A stretch of DNA of 64,000 nt from Sanguinoderma infundibulare (taxonomy: Eukaryota > Basidiomycota > Agaricomycetes > Polyporales > Polyporaceae), in contig JAVLRN010000004.1 in the NCBI GenBank assembly GCA_032821775.1, positions 1,054,001 through 1,118,000 of the forward strand. Direction: 5' to 3'. Positions 1-8,687 of the stretch are shown one piece after another. Below the pieces are notes generated by a model. The model was given only the letters and a program-made list of their open reading frames with translations. It ran no database searches and was not told where the DNA came from. The translations under genes and the position numbers were made by a program. Numbering within the stretch: the first letter of the stretch is position 1; the number at the start of each line of letters is the position of its first letter.

Positions 1-1298
1 CGACATTCTCTGGACCGAAGTACGTCGCGATCATCTTCAACGGTATGGTGATCGGTCACCGTTGTACACCGATTGGTCGCCTTCCGGACGAGGACCACGT
101 ACACATGGTGACTAGTTGGGGTCCGTGCCGTGACCTTTCGGATCTTCGTGCGTTCCTGGGCACTGTCGGGGTCGTGCGTATCTTCATCCTCAATTTCGCG
201 AAGCTCGTGCACCCTCTCATGTAGCTTACCCGGAAGGACGTCAAGTTCGAGTGGGGCGCCGCGCAGGATGAAGCGATGGCCGCGCTGAAGCAGGCACTGG
301 TCGACTCCCCTGCGCTACGTGCGATTGACTACGAGTCGGACGCGCCCGTCATTCTAGGCGTTGACACGTCCTGGATGGCGGTCGGGTTCCTTCTGTGCCA
401 GCAAGATGTGAAGAAGCCTTCAGTGCGATACTACAACCGTTTCGGCTCCATCACGCTCAATGCGCGCGAGCAGCGCTTCTCGCAACCGAAGTTGGAGATC
501 TATGGCCTCTACCGCACATTAGGTGCTCTCCGTCTATGGCTCGTTGGGGTTCGGCACTTCATCATCAAGGTCGACGTGCGTTACATCAAGGGGATGCTCT
601 CTAACTCCGATATCGTTCCGTCTGCATCCATCAACCGTTGGATCATGTCGATCCTCATGTTCCACTTCGAGCTCGTGCATGTTCCAGGCGAGCACCGCGC
701 ACCGGACGGTCTTTCGCATCGTCCTCCGCAGGAAGGCGATCCCCCGCCGGAAGACAATGGCTTCGAAGAATGGGTCGATAAGCTCTACGGTTTTACCGCT
801 GAGGTCATTCTTCCTCCCCGGCTTGGTGATGCTCCCCTTCTGCCTGCTAAAGGCCTCCTGCGCCTGGTGGAACCCCGCACGACCGCATTGTTGCAGCTTC
901 TCACACAGATGCTCGACACCACGCATGAAGCTCGGCCTGAGAAAGATGTGAACCGCACACTGTCATACGACACATTCCCCCATAAGCCGTCTGCGCTCGA
1001 AGCGGAGAAGCAGATGCTCGCTGTCACGAAGTTTTTGCGCAACCCGCAGCGTCCAACGGGTCTCAACGAACGCCAGTTTGAGGGCTTTTACAAGTTTGCC
1101 CTTCAGTTCGCCCTCGACAAGCGCGGATACCTCTGGAAGCGCCATGCAGAGGGCGCGCACTGTAAGGTCATTCCTCCTGCGCAGCACCCGGAGATCCTCC
1201 GTGACTTGCACGACCGTATTGGACACCATGGATACTTCGCTACTCGCGTGTTCATCTGCGACCGCTTCTGGTGGCCTGACATGATTTCCGACATCAAG
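1..1298 (+). pseudogene. pol: Family-1 pol: RT end, RNase H, integrase start
   Basis: This is the downstream part of a Gypsy-like polyprotein. It shows the RT thumb/connection (LRAFLGTVGV type), an RNase H-like domain (DYESDAPVILGVDTSW, then FSQPKLEIYG) and the first half of the integrase zinc finger (HDRIGHHG followed by FWWPDM). It aligns along its whole length with family-2 pol at about 20160-21450. An in-frame TAG lies at 222-224, where family 2 has a lysine codon (PLVKLMRKDV), so this copy cannot make the full polyprotein. The frame then runs open to 1298, where a hAT element interrupts it. The removed insert would join ...DIK to WYVRSCHLCQ at 2037 in frame. The RT catalytic residues lie upstream of the window. 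Confidence 0.85.
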
Positions 1299-2028
1299 TA
1301 GCGAATGGCGCAGGTACGGGTAACCCGCGCGGGTATGGGTGCGGGTGGCCACGGGGGATACCCATGCCAAACCCGTACCCATATGTACATACCCACCACC
1401 GCCACGCTCGATGTGTGCCGTGTCCCGGTGCTCTCGGACAGCTTGAGGGGGTTGCCCGCCGAACACGAAGGACTTGCTGCGGTGACACCTGTAGAAGTCT
1501 GCCGGTGGCGTTGGACATGCTGTCTGAAATATAATGAAAATTTTTTGCTGGTTGAGTTCCGCCCTCCACCTCCATACGCATCTCATCCTGCTCCATGTCT
1601 GCCGAGGCCAGCTCCTCAAACAAACTGAGGGATGGGACCGCATTGCTGAGGTGTTGTCTCAGTGAGCCCGTTGACCTTTTTGCATGCCTGTACCTGCTCG
1701 GATATGTTGTAAACACGCTCGGGTGCATGAGGTTTGCTCGACGGAGATCGAAACGAGTTCGTGTTAAAAGCTCTGCGTCCAGGCTCGACAGGGAAAGGGT
1801 CCACCGTTCAAACAGTCCTGCACTGCATTCATCTAGAAACTGAGTAGTGTCTTGGGTAGGGAGGAAACCTGTAAACCCGCCATATCGACCCAAACCCATC
1901 ACACCCATCACACCCGCCATACGTACCCGTATCCACGTATACCCGTGGGTACGTGGGTACGGGTATATCGCGGGTACGGGTGTGGGTATGGCTGCCCACA
2001 CCTGCAGGTATACCCACGCCATTCGCTA
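1299..2028. mobile_element. hAT-type non-autonomous element in integrase
   Basis: The element has perfect 11-bp terminal inverted repeats (TAGCGAATGGC at 1299-1309 and its complement at 2018-2028). It is flanked by the identical 8-bp direct repeat ACATCAAG at 1291-1298 and 2029-2036, the signature of hAT transposition. Both ends are packed with copies of a GGGTACGGGTA / TACCCGTACCC motif, as expected for subterminal transposase-binding sites. The 730-bp body has no convincing transposase. The TIR differs by two bases from that of the large hAT at 11338-48523 (TAGGGAATGCC), so the two are related families. Removing the element plus one duplication restores the integrase frame. Confidence 0.9.
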
Positions 2029-2036
2029 ACATCAAG

Positions 2037-3113
2037 TGGTATGTTCGGTCATGCCACCTCTGTCAAGTGCGCCAGACTACGAAAATCCTCATCCCTGCGA
2101 CCGTATCGTACCCCACCGCTCCGATGATCAAGGTGCATGTCGATTCTGCGCGGATGCCTGGACCACACAAGTTCCTCGTCCATGCACGGTGTGTGACTAC
2201 GTCTTGGCCTGAAGCCCGCGCCATTACCTCCGAAGGAGCACGCACGCTCGGCGAGTTCCTATTCCAGGACATCATTGCGTGGTGGAACGCAGTCAGTGAG
2301 ATCGTCTCTGACAACGGTTCCCCATGGGTGAAGGCGCTTGAGTATCTCGCATCCAAATACCATATAAACCACATCCGCATCTCCGGCTACAACTCGCGCG
2401 TGAACGGCGTCATTGAAAGCCCTCATCACCTGATGCGCGACATCCTTTTCAAGGTGACGGACAGCAACGGCAAGAAGTGGGCTACCCAGCTTCACTCCGT
2501 GCTGTGGGCCGACTGCGCGACAACACGTCGTAGGATGGGCTGCTCCCCCTATTTTGCTCTCACCGGCACGCACCCTGTGCTGCCTCTGGACATCGTCGAG
2601 GCGACATACCTCGCGCCCGCACCGGACAGCGTCCTCTCTACCGAAGATCTTCTGGCGCGCCGCACGGTGACCTTGCAGAAGCACGAGCACCAGGTCACTC
2701 TCCTCCGCTCCGTGGTCTATGAGGCGAGGGTGGCAGCTGTCAAGCGTCTCGAGGAGCAGCATCGCCGCACCGTGCGCGACCACGACTGCAAGCCGAACAC
2801 GCTAGTCCTTCTACGCAACACGGCGATCGAGAAGTCGCTCAACAGGAAGATGCGTCCATGCTACCTGGGGCCATACCTAGTCGTTGCTCGTAACCGTGGC
2901 AAGGCGTACATCCTAGCCGAGCTCGATGGCGCTGTGTTCGACCACCCGGTCGCAGCGTTCCGTGTCATCCCTTACCTTGCACGAACAGACGCGCTCGCTG
3001 TACCGAGCGGTTGGTTAGACGCCGATACGCGTTGTATCCGTGAGCTCGAGGCCTCCTCCGACAAGGGCGAGGGAGCCGACGACTGCGAGGTCGACTTGGT
3101 CGACAATGTTTAG
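2037..3113 (+). pseudogene. pol: Family-1 pol: integrase core and C-terminus
   Basis: This continues the integrase after the hAT insert. It begins with the second half of the HHCC finger (CHLC). The catalytic acidic residues are visible in KVHVDS, IVSDNG and NGVIESPH, the expected DDE pattern. The basic C-terminal part (ALNRKM-like, here SLNRKM, then a GPYLVV segment) matches family 2. The stop is at 3111-3113. The segment is open by itself, but it is separated from its N-terminus by the hAT insert and the polyprotein carries the TAG at 222, hence pseudogene. In copy R the same region runs on the minus strand (56114-55099). Confidence 0.85.
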
Positions 3114-3163
3114 CCTGCCTTTCTTCCCTGTCTCTGAGCAGTCGACCGGGACGGTCGACATTT

Positions 3164-3179
3164 CAGTGGGGGGGAGAGA
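3164..3179 (+). other. Polypurine tract 1 of family 1 (copy L)
   Basis: A run CAGTGGGGGGGAGAGA sits about 50 bases after the pol stop. Copy R has the same tract at 55030-55046 on the minus strand. A second near-identical tract lies directly against the copy-R LTR (51361-51375). The position after pol but upstream of the opposite-strand genes suggests an internal tract or a relic of an older 3' end. Confidence 0.6.
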
Positions 3180-3605
3180 TGGGTATTCGTTACCGCGCGG
3201 TAGCGCATGGGCTTTAGTTCATTTTTACTTTAGTTAGCGGCCATTGGTTTTTTTTTATCTACCTTTTGCTCTTTATGATATACACGATTTCCTTTCACGC
3301 GATGACATTTTTCTAGCACACAGCTATTTTATTCTGCTACTATGCTATATATGACAAGACATGACTTACGACACGAAAGCTACGACGCGGGATGATACTA
3401 TGAACGAGATATAAGAAGGACAGAGAGATTATGGTGATATACGATACTACAACGGTTCAAGAACTTTTTTTTTTTTTGGACTTTTTCTACTTTTCTACGA
3501 GACGAGACTGAAGCGACAGGATGGGGCAGGGAACGCACCACGCGGTGCAGATATCCTACTTGACGGGACCACAGCGCGACCAAGAAAGGGATGGCGATGG
3601 CCCGT
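3180..3605. other. Non-coding spacer, AT-rich
   Basis: I see no gene here. The stretch is AT-rich compared with its surroundings and contains a T-run at about 3466-3477. It is bracketed by two short palindromes built on CCGCGCGG/CCACGCGG (about 3190 and 3540). The same spacer is present in copy R (54608-55029). It probably contains the polyadenylation signals of the converging sense and antisense transcription units. Confidence 0.5.
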
Positions 3606-5639
3606 CTACTTGCACAAAGATGACGGCTCCTCGCTGCCCCGACGCAGCACCCACTCCGACTGGTACTGGCCGAACCGCATCCCAGTTCGTTGTTCCTCTT
3701 CCTTCATGAGGAAGTCCATCACCGCGCGGTCAAGCTTCATGTGCAGGCCAAGGCGGGCAAACTCCTTGCGGATGTGCAGGACCTCGCTGTCCAAGAGCGA
3801 GAGCCCATCCTCGATGACGCCTGACAACGCGCCGGGAGCAACAGCGTGAGAAGATGATGGTCCTGCGGCAGGCACGATGACAGGCCCAGCAGCCACGACC
3901 GTTCCCCCGCTCGCAGGGGCCTCAGCAGGAGCAGGGTCCGACGAGATGGGCGGGAAGTCGAAATCCATGGGGTCGTCGGCGCGCAGGGTGATCTCGTCCT
4001 CTGTGGGGTTCTCCGTGGTGGCAGGAGCCTCGTAGACGCGGGGCGCGGCACTGGCTGACGACGCGGTGAGGGTGGCTACCAGGGCTTGCGACGAGGCAGG
4101 CTCATCGAAGTCGTCGCGCGCTGGCTCCTCCGGGTCCAGGAGGGTCTCTTCGTCGTCCGGGACTGAGTGCAGCAGGTAGTCGAGCACGTCGTCCGGCACC
4201 GCGGGTAGGTCCCCGACATTGTACCGGAAGGGAGTAGGGCCGGCGTGAGGAGGTTCGAACTTCACCCGTTTGAGGCAGGCTTCCAGCAGGGACATGTCAT
4301 CAACCATAAGGCGCCAGTCCGGGTGCGCCTCGATGTGCCGAAGGATGGCCTCGATGACCATGCGGTCCTTGCCCTTGAGCGTCTAGGGGATCGAGTGACC
4401 AACACCGTTGAAGATGGCGATGATGGCCAAGTTCCGACAGATCTCCCCAGTGTAACTATGCATAATACGGTGGCACGAGATGTGCTTGCACACGCATTCC
4501 ATGCAGCGGATCACCTCCGGGTGCAGCTCGCAGTCACCATCTGGTTGGCACCCATCACACCGCGTGGTACCCCACGACACGAATGATACCTTGCTGCCGC
4601 TGTGCTTGCGCATTTTCTTGGCATCGGGAGGTGTTTCCGGCTGCTCTGTGGCCTTGCGCTTAGCGCCGACGGGACGAGGCTGTGGACCCTTTTTGGCTGT
4701 GGACGATGCGGATGCGCGTGGCATGGCTGTCTTGGGCACAGTGTCTTCCTTGGATGAGTCAACTTCAATGGCCGTGTCGACAGTGCCAGCACGGGCCTTC
4801 CCCTTTTTGCTGCCCGTGTTCATCTTCTTCTGGCGGGGGGTGGGAGGAGGGAGCGCACTGGGTTGGGCAGTGGTGCATGACCACGTGGAAGGACAAGAAA
4901 CGACGGACGAGCTCCCAGTGGACATTCAGGCATTGGGCCTTGCAATGAGAGGCTTTGGCGTGATGGACGACGCGGCTGGCGCACTGGCGGCTGGGCGCGC
5001 GCTCGACACGGATGTCCCTTCCTCTGCAAAGGCAGCTTGCTGCTCCTCGTCTGGAGAGCAGAGGTCAGCGAGCGTCTTCAAGCAGCATCTGGGTGACTTA
5101 CAATCGCGCACGGCCTGGGTCTCGACCTCGTGGGTTTGTGTCAGCTCCGCGAAGACCGCATCGATGCGACCGTTGATCTCCTTCTTGGCAGCGCAGCCTT
5201 CTTCCATGGAAAGGTCCTCGTTTTTGACCTGCACTTGGACACCTTGATGCTCCGTGTGGAGGGCCGTGTGGTGGGTCTCAAGTTCCGCACATCGTGCGCG
5301 CACCACCTCGAGCATGCGGGGCCGCGTCCGTTGGCCGTACAATAGGATGATGCATTTGACCTCCTCCAGCGATGAGTGCATCTGCATGAGGTCGCCAAAC
5401 CGAGTAAAGTGTTTGTCTGGCAGCACCAGGTCGGGAAGTGCAGTGACCACCTTGAGAAACCGGTCGTGGAGCTCGCTCCGTGCGACGGTGTTGCGCGAGT
5501 CACTGAGCGAGATGAGCTCACCGATGAGGTGGACGAGCAGCACAACGTCGGTGGCCGGGTGGTCGAGCCAGGGCAAGACGTAGTGCATGCGCAGGTCTTG
5601 AAGCATGACTGTGTGGAGTTCAGTGGAGGAGCGACTCAT
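3606..5639 (-). pseudogene. Family-1 antisense gene b (Zn2Cys6-like), copy L
   Basis: This gene lies on the strand opposite to pol. From its start at 5639 it reads 237 codons to a TGA (4926-4928), then 180 codons in the same frame to a TAG (4383-4385), then 251 codons to 3606, again in the same frame. The first part has a helical, charged middle and a 51-base segment with GTAAGT...CTCCAG ends that could be an intron. The second part contains an acidic motif AIEVDSSKEDT, a lysine-rich stretch, and a six-cysteine cluster RCDGC...DC...RCMEC...SC with spacing CX2C-X5-C-X8-C-X2-C-X6-C, close to the fungal Zn2Cys6 pattern. The third part is acidic and proline/alanine-rich. Both in-frame stops are shared with copy R. 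The function is unknown; a DNA-binding or regulatory role is my inference. Confidence 0.7.
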
Positions 5640-6116
5640 GGCGGAGAGACAGGTGACGAGGGGTAGGCAAGGAAGTGGGTGCGCAAAAGAGGCAACAACT
5701 CCCGATGCTCAAGTCTATATGGCTGCCTTGGATGTCCTCTCTCTGCTTCTGCACGACTTCAGGAAGCATTCCTCAGGGTCCACACCACGCGAGCGGCACC
5801 GAGCGGTTGGCGTGTCCGTTACGTCACACATCAAGCTTCTACCCGTCTTCGGATTCCAAATCACAGCATGCGCGTTTCGACTACCTAATCTGTCTGGAAG
5901 CACCGCCTTTTTCCTCAATCATTTCTAATCATCCTCTATCGACCTCAAGTCGCTCTGCTGATCACCGGATACCGTGCATGGTGGTCGCCAGGCTTTGACC
6001 GCACCGTCGACAGCGTTCATCTTATGTCAAGTCATCAGCTTCTGCCCGTCCGCGTTGAGACGCGTTGACTCACCACGCTTTGCCAGACCGGTTGGAGAGC
6101 CCTTGTTCGGCTGCCG
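5640..6116. other. Intergenic spacer between antisense genes a and b
   Basis: I see no convincing coding exon here. The stretch is almost identical to 52094-52573 of copy R up to about 5955 and then drops to about 90%. It would hold the promoter of gene b, read leftwards. Confidence 0.45.
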
Positions 6117-6503
6117 GCCTCATTCGACTTCTCGTAACGGCACTCCATTGAAGCTGGCGTACTCACGGCACGTGTCTGCCTCGTTGCGCGTGGACCAATG
6201 GATGAACTCCTCGACGTGTGCTTGGTCCACGGCACAGAGGTTCATTCCTGCGCGCTCCAGAACGTACCGGAACGAGAACACCATATCCCGATACATCTTC
6301 GCCGCTGCCCACTGCAACCGGAGCTCGCTTGTGAGCGCTTCACGCCATACCCAGTCGAATTCCGTGTCGAAGTGCTGCAGGATTTCGGGCACGTTCCACG
6401 TCTCGAGCATCAGCCTGACCTGGTTGGTGGCCGACAGGATGACGGTGGAATCCGAACAGATGCACAGCAGCGCTCCCTGCACCGTGCGGTGAGCATGAGG
6501 CCG
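6117..6503 (-). pseudogene. Family-1 antisense gene a, 3' part, copy L
   Basis: This is the second exon of a small gene opposite to pol. It encodes about 125 residues starting at the GALLCICSDS region and ending REVE-stop at 6117-6120. Unlike copy R it has an intact tryptophan codon where copy R has TGA (51860-51862). The first exon is missing because the copy breaks off at about 6503; similarity to copy R ends inside what would be the intron. I do not recognise the protein family. Confidence 0.6.
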
Positions 6504-6742
6504 ATCAATGGTTGGCACAGGATCACAGCCAAGAACTCGAATGGGGGAGTGAACATCTGCGGCCATTGAATCGGGTTGGCCAACCCGTATCTGTAGTCTT
6601 TGCACAAAATGACCTGGATGGCCCCGATCCAAGGAAGCGGCACGAAGGTGGTATTTGGCAAGGTTACAACCCAAGCAGGATTGTCGGTGTACACCGCGAC
6701 TTGGGCGTCGTGCCATTTGAGAAGGGCTGTGAAGAAGTGTCA
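6504..6742 (-). pseudogene. Fragment of KDZ-associated gene A family
   Basis: The minus strand encodes about 70 residues with the landmarks KDYRYGLANPIQWPQMF and a hydrophobic EFLAVIL end. These match the start of gene A in KDZ-2 (30941-32933: KDCRYGFVDPIQWPQMF, EYLAAVL). The similarity begins exactly where the family-1 copy ends, so this is the edge of another, probably KDZ-related, element. The rest of the gene is absent. Confidence 0.7.
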
Positions 6743-7619
6743 CGATGATTCCTACGTCAATGGCGGGAAACGTTTACCATTCGGGTCACCTTGTTGAGTG
6801 AGACGGGGCATGCCAGGCACGGAATTGTGATGACGTCTGGTGATCGAGTACTTTAGCTACATAGGCGATTGGGATCCCCCGCAAACAACGCAGTCATTTG
6901 CAGGAACTGCACTGGAGAGGTCTTCAAAGACGGACTCCAGCGCAGTGAAATAACTATGAGACGATGGCTTACACGACTTTGTTTGAAAGACAGGCGAAGT
7001 AAAACTGAATCCGGGGAAATCGACGGTGGAGGAGCGAACAAACAGTACTGTAACAACAACAACAGATCGATATGCACCGATTGGCATGTAAAAACATATA
7101 GGGGAGGGGATGCCCGAAATGACTACGTCATTTGCGGGAACCGCAACTGGAGAGGTCTTTGAAGATGGTCTCCAGCGCGGTGCAGTAGCTACAAAAGTGA
7201 ATGTATACCTTTGATGTCTTGAGTTGAGGAAAGGATCTTGCAGCCGCTTGAACGTCGTATGGGGATGCAGAAGACAGCGGAGTGCACAGTGAGCAGAGGA
7301 GGGCTGATATGGATGACAATTGCTGACAGTCAAGTCATCCAGGCTGACTCGACATGCAGCCACAAGCACGCATCTTTCGCATGGACAGCCACATGCTGGG
7401 TGGCTGGAGGCACCAGCCACCAAGCACATGGCAGCCACGCAAGTTAGACGTCCCACAGTCCGGTTGGTGGCTGTGCTCGAAATGGTGGACATAGATGCTG
7501 GGCGATTTTGCCCGAACTTAGCTGTTCTCCATTCTCCGCTGTCGGCCGCTTCGTCCTCTCTCCTCTCCTTCTGACTTTACCCTCGCCCTCATTGTCGTCC
7601 CCTCCGCACCACAAATCTC
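6743..7619. repeat. Non-coding debris with about 240-bp tandem repeat
   Basis: I see no gene. Two direct copies of a segment of about 85-90 bases occur about 240 bases apart (about 6868-6955 and 7108-7195). Both share the words CATTTGC, GGAGAGGTCTT and CTCCAGCGC, and both are followed by unlike sequence. This looks like a degraded tandem array, possibly the subterminal part of a lost element end. Confidence 0.5.
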
Positions 7620-7787
7620 CACCATTGTACCTACCACCAGAAAGCTTGGAACGCACTTCTGGCTCAACCTCTCCACAGCCCTTGGCCTTGGTCTCAGTGC
7701 GGGCTACACATTCTGTCAGTACTCCCCCTCACCCGGCAAGCGAACTCACTACCCCCGGACAGGTATGACGTGCACCTCAAGTGTGGT
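7620..7787 (+). pseudogene. Probable cytochrome c oxidase VIIa-like fragment
   Basis: The plus strand reads RKLGTHFWLNLSTALGLGLSAGYTF, then a GTCAGT...GGACAG intron-like segment, then in a shifted frame YDVHLK followed by a GTAAGC donor. Fungal COX7A/COX9-type subunits have a single membrane helix with the pattern LSxALGLG...GYxFWYGVHLK. The match is short and from memory of the family, so it is tentative. If correct it is a captured piece of two exons with an apparent one-base frame problem at the junction. Confidence 0.4.
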
Positions 7788-7974
7788 AAGCATTCCATTC
7801 GTCTGTGATGGGCTCACCCTTGCACTCTCCGACGCCGTCCTTGTCCTCAACACCGGCCTCTGTGTGCCCTTTGCGAAGGCGGTCGCAAAGGGTGGGATCC
7901 GGAATGAATTGGAATTCGGAGTTCTAGGTGTGGATAACGGTGCGCACATTTCTGGTTCACTACTAACACCATGT

Positions 7975-8115
7975 AGGCAGCGTGAACTGTGTTCACTGCC
8001 AGGGCGCTCGTATGTCTTTGAGGACCACGAGCTGCCCAATGTCTTCACTACTAACACAACCTAGGCGGCATGAACTGTGTTCATTGCCAGGGAGCTCGTA
8101 TGTCTTTGAGGACCA
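7975..8115 (+). repeat. Direct duplication of about 65 bp
   Basis: A segment beginning TGAACTGTGTTCA(C/T)TGCCAGGG and ending CACGAGCTGCCC is present twice in tandem (about 7983-8037 and 8071-8125). The copies have only a few differences and are separated by about 35 bases. The second copy runs into the coatomer fragment. Confidence 0.6.
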
Positions 8116-8134
8116 CGAGCTGCCCCATGTCATC

Positions 8135-8440
8135 TCGAGGCTCTCAGGCGTGGTACCATCTCGCAGTGCAACCTGAGCTCAACCTCTTCGCTGCTGGTCA
8201 CGACAATGGATTGATCGTCTTCAAGGTCGAGCGCAAGCAGCCCGCGTTCGCGATGCATGGAGACACGCTATACTACGTTCGCGACAAGTACACGCGTGCG
8301 TATAACATCAACACTAGCTCCGACATCGGTCTTCTGAGTGTCCGCAAGTCTGCCAGCGGTGAGTCGACGTCTTTCGGTCTTGAGAATATCAGGATCTGAA
8401 ACCAAATTTGCAGGTGACATCAACAAGTTGTGCTTCCCAC
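8135..8440 (+). pseudogene. COPA: Coatomer alpha (COPI) gene fragment
   Basis: The plus strand encodes PELNLFAAGHDNGLIVFKVE, then PAFAMHGDTLYYVRDKY and SDIGLLSVRKSASG. This is the highly conserved end of the beta-propeller of coatomer alpha. It ends at a GTGAGT donor, continues through a short intron with a TTTGCAG acceptor (8360-8413), and resumes as GDINKLCFPPHQLLHVPVLMFRNCCSIV before stopping. Only one to two exons are present, with no start and no downstream gene, so this is a captured fragment rather than the working gene. It lies directly before the KDZ-1 transposase start. Confidence 0.85.
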
Positions 8441-8687
8441 CACACCAGCTTCTCCATGTACCAGTCTTAATGTTCCGTAATTGTTGTAGTATTGTATAAG
8501 CAGGAAGTAGATAAGGCCAAACTGTGATGATGTTTTGTTTGAAAAGACTTGGAGACGTTCCCCTGACCGAGGCCATCCACAGTCCCACCGTCCGTCCCAG
8601 TAAGAAGCAATCGTAACAGTGGTCAGTAACTTGGGTATCAAATCTAGAAGGGACCGAACTTGAGCTAATATTCACAGAAGCCGACTT
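8441..8687. other. Spacer before KDZ-1 transposase
   Basis: No gene is seen. This should hold the KDZ-1 promoter. I looked here for a left terminal repeat matching the KDZ-1 right end (CAGTAGATC... read inward from 50103) and for ACTAGTT motifs and found neither. Confidence 0.4.

Larger units (their letters stand above)
1..6503 (+). mobile_element. Gypsy-like LTR retrotransposon family 1, copy L (partial)
   Basis: The copy enters the window inside pol. In order it carries the end of the reverse transcriptase, RNase H, integrase (split by a hAT insert), a polypurine tract, a non-coding spacer and an oppositely oriented gene module. It stops abruptly at about 6503, where similarity to copy R (50104-56114, minus strand) ends and a different sequence begins. 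The 5' LTR, gag, the reverse transcriptase core and the 3' LTR are not present. Similarity to copy R is roughly 88-93% by eye, except for an almost identical stretch at about 4480-5955. Protein comparison with family 2 (14998-45917) shows a sister family of the same lineage. Confidence 0.85.

Noticed and set aside
1847..2127. Plus-strand ORFs rich in YPYPRIPVG
   Set aside because: They translate the TACCCGTACCC subterminal repeats of the hAT element, not a gene.
3180..3605. Possible 3' LTR directly after polypurine tract 1 of family 1
   Set aside because: Both copies continue into the same antisense module, a second tract lies at 51361, and family 2 with two defined LTRs has the module inside the element; kept only as a possible ancestral end.
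4383..4480. Intron removing the TAG between the second and third blocks of antisense gene b
   Set aside because: CCCCTAG could be an acceptor, but every GT upstream is in the wrong phase to rejoin the third block.
8441..8687. Left terminal repeat of KDZ-1
   Set aside because: No CAGTAGATC-like end, no matching target duplication (AAGTGGCT) and no ACTAGTT words were found here or back to 6504.
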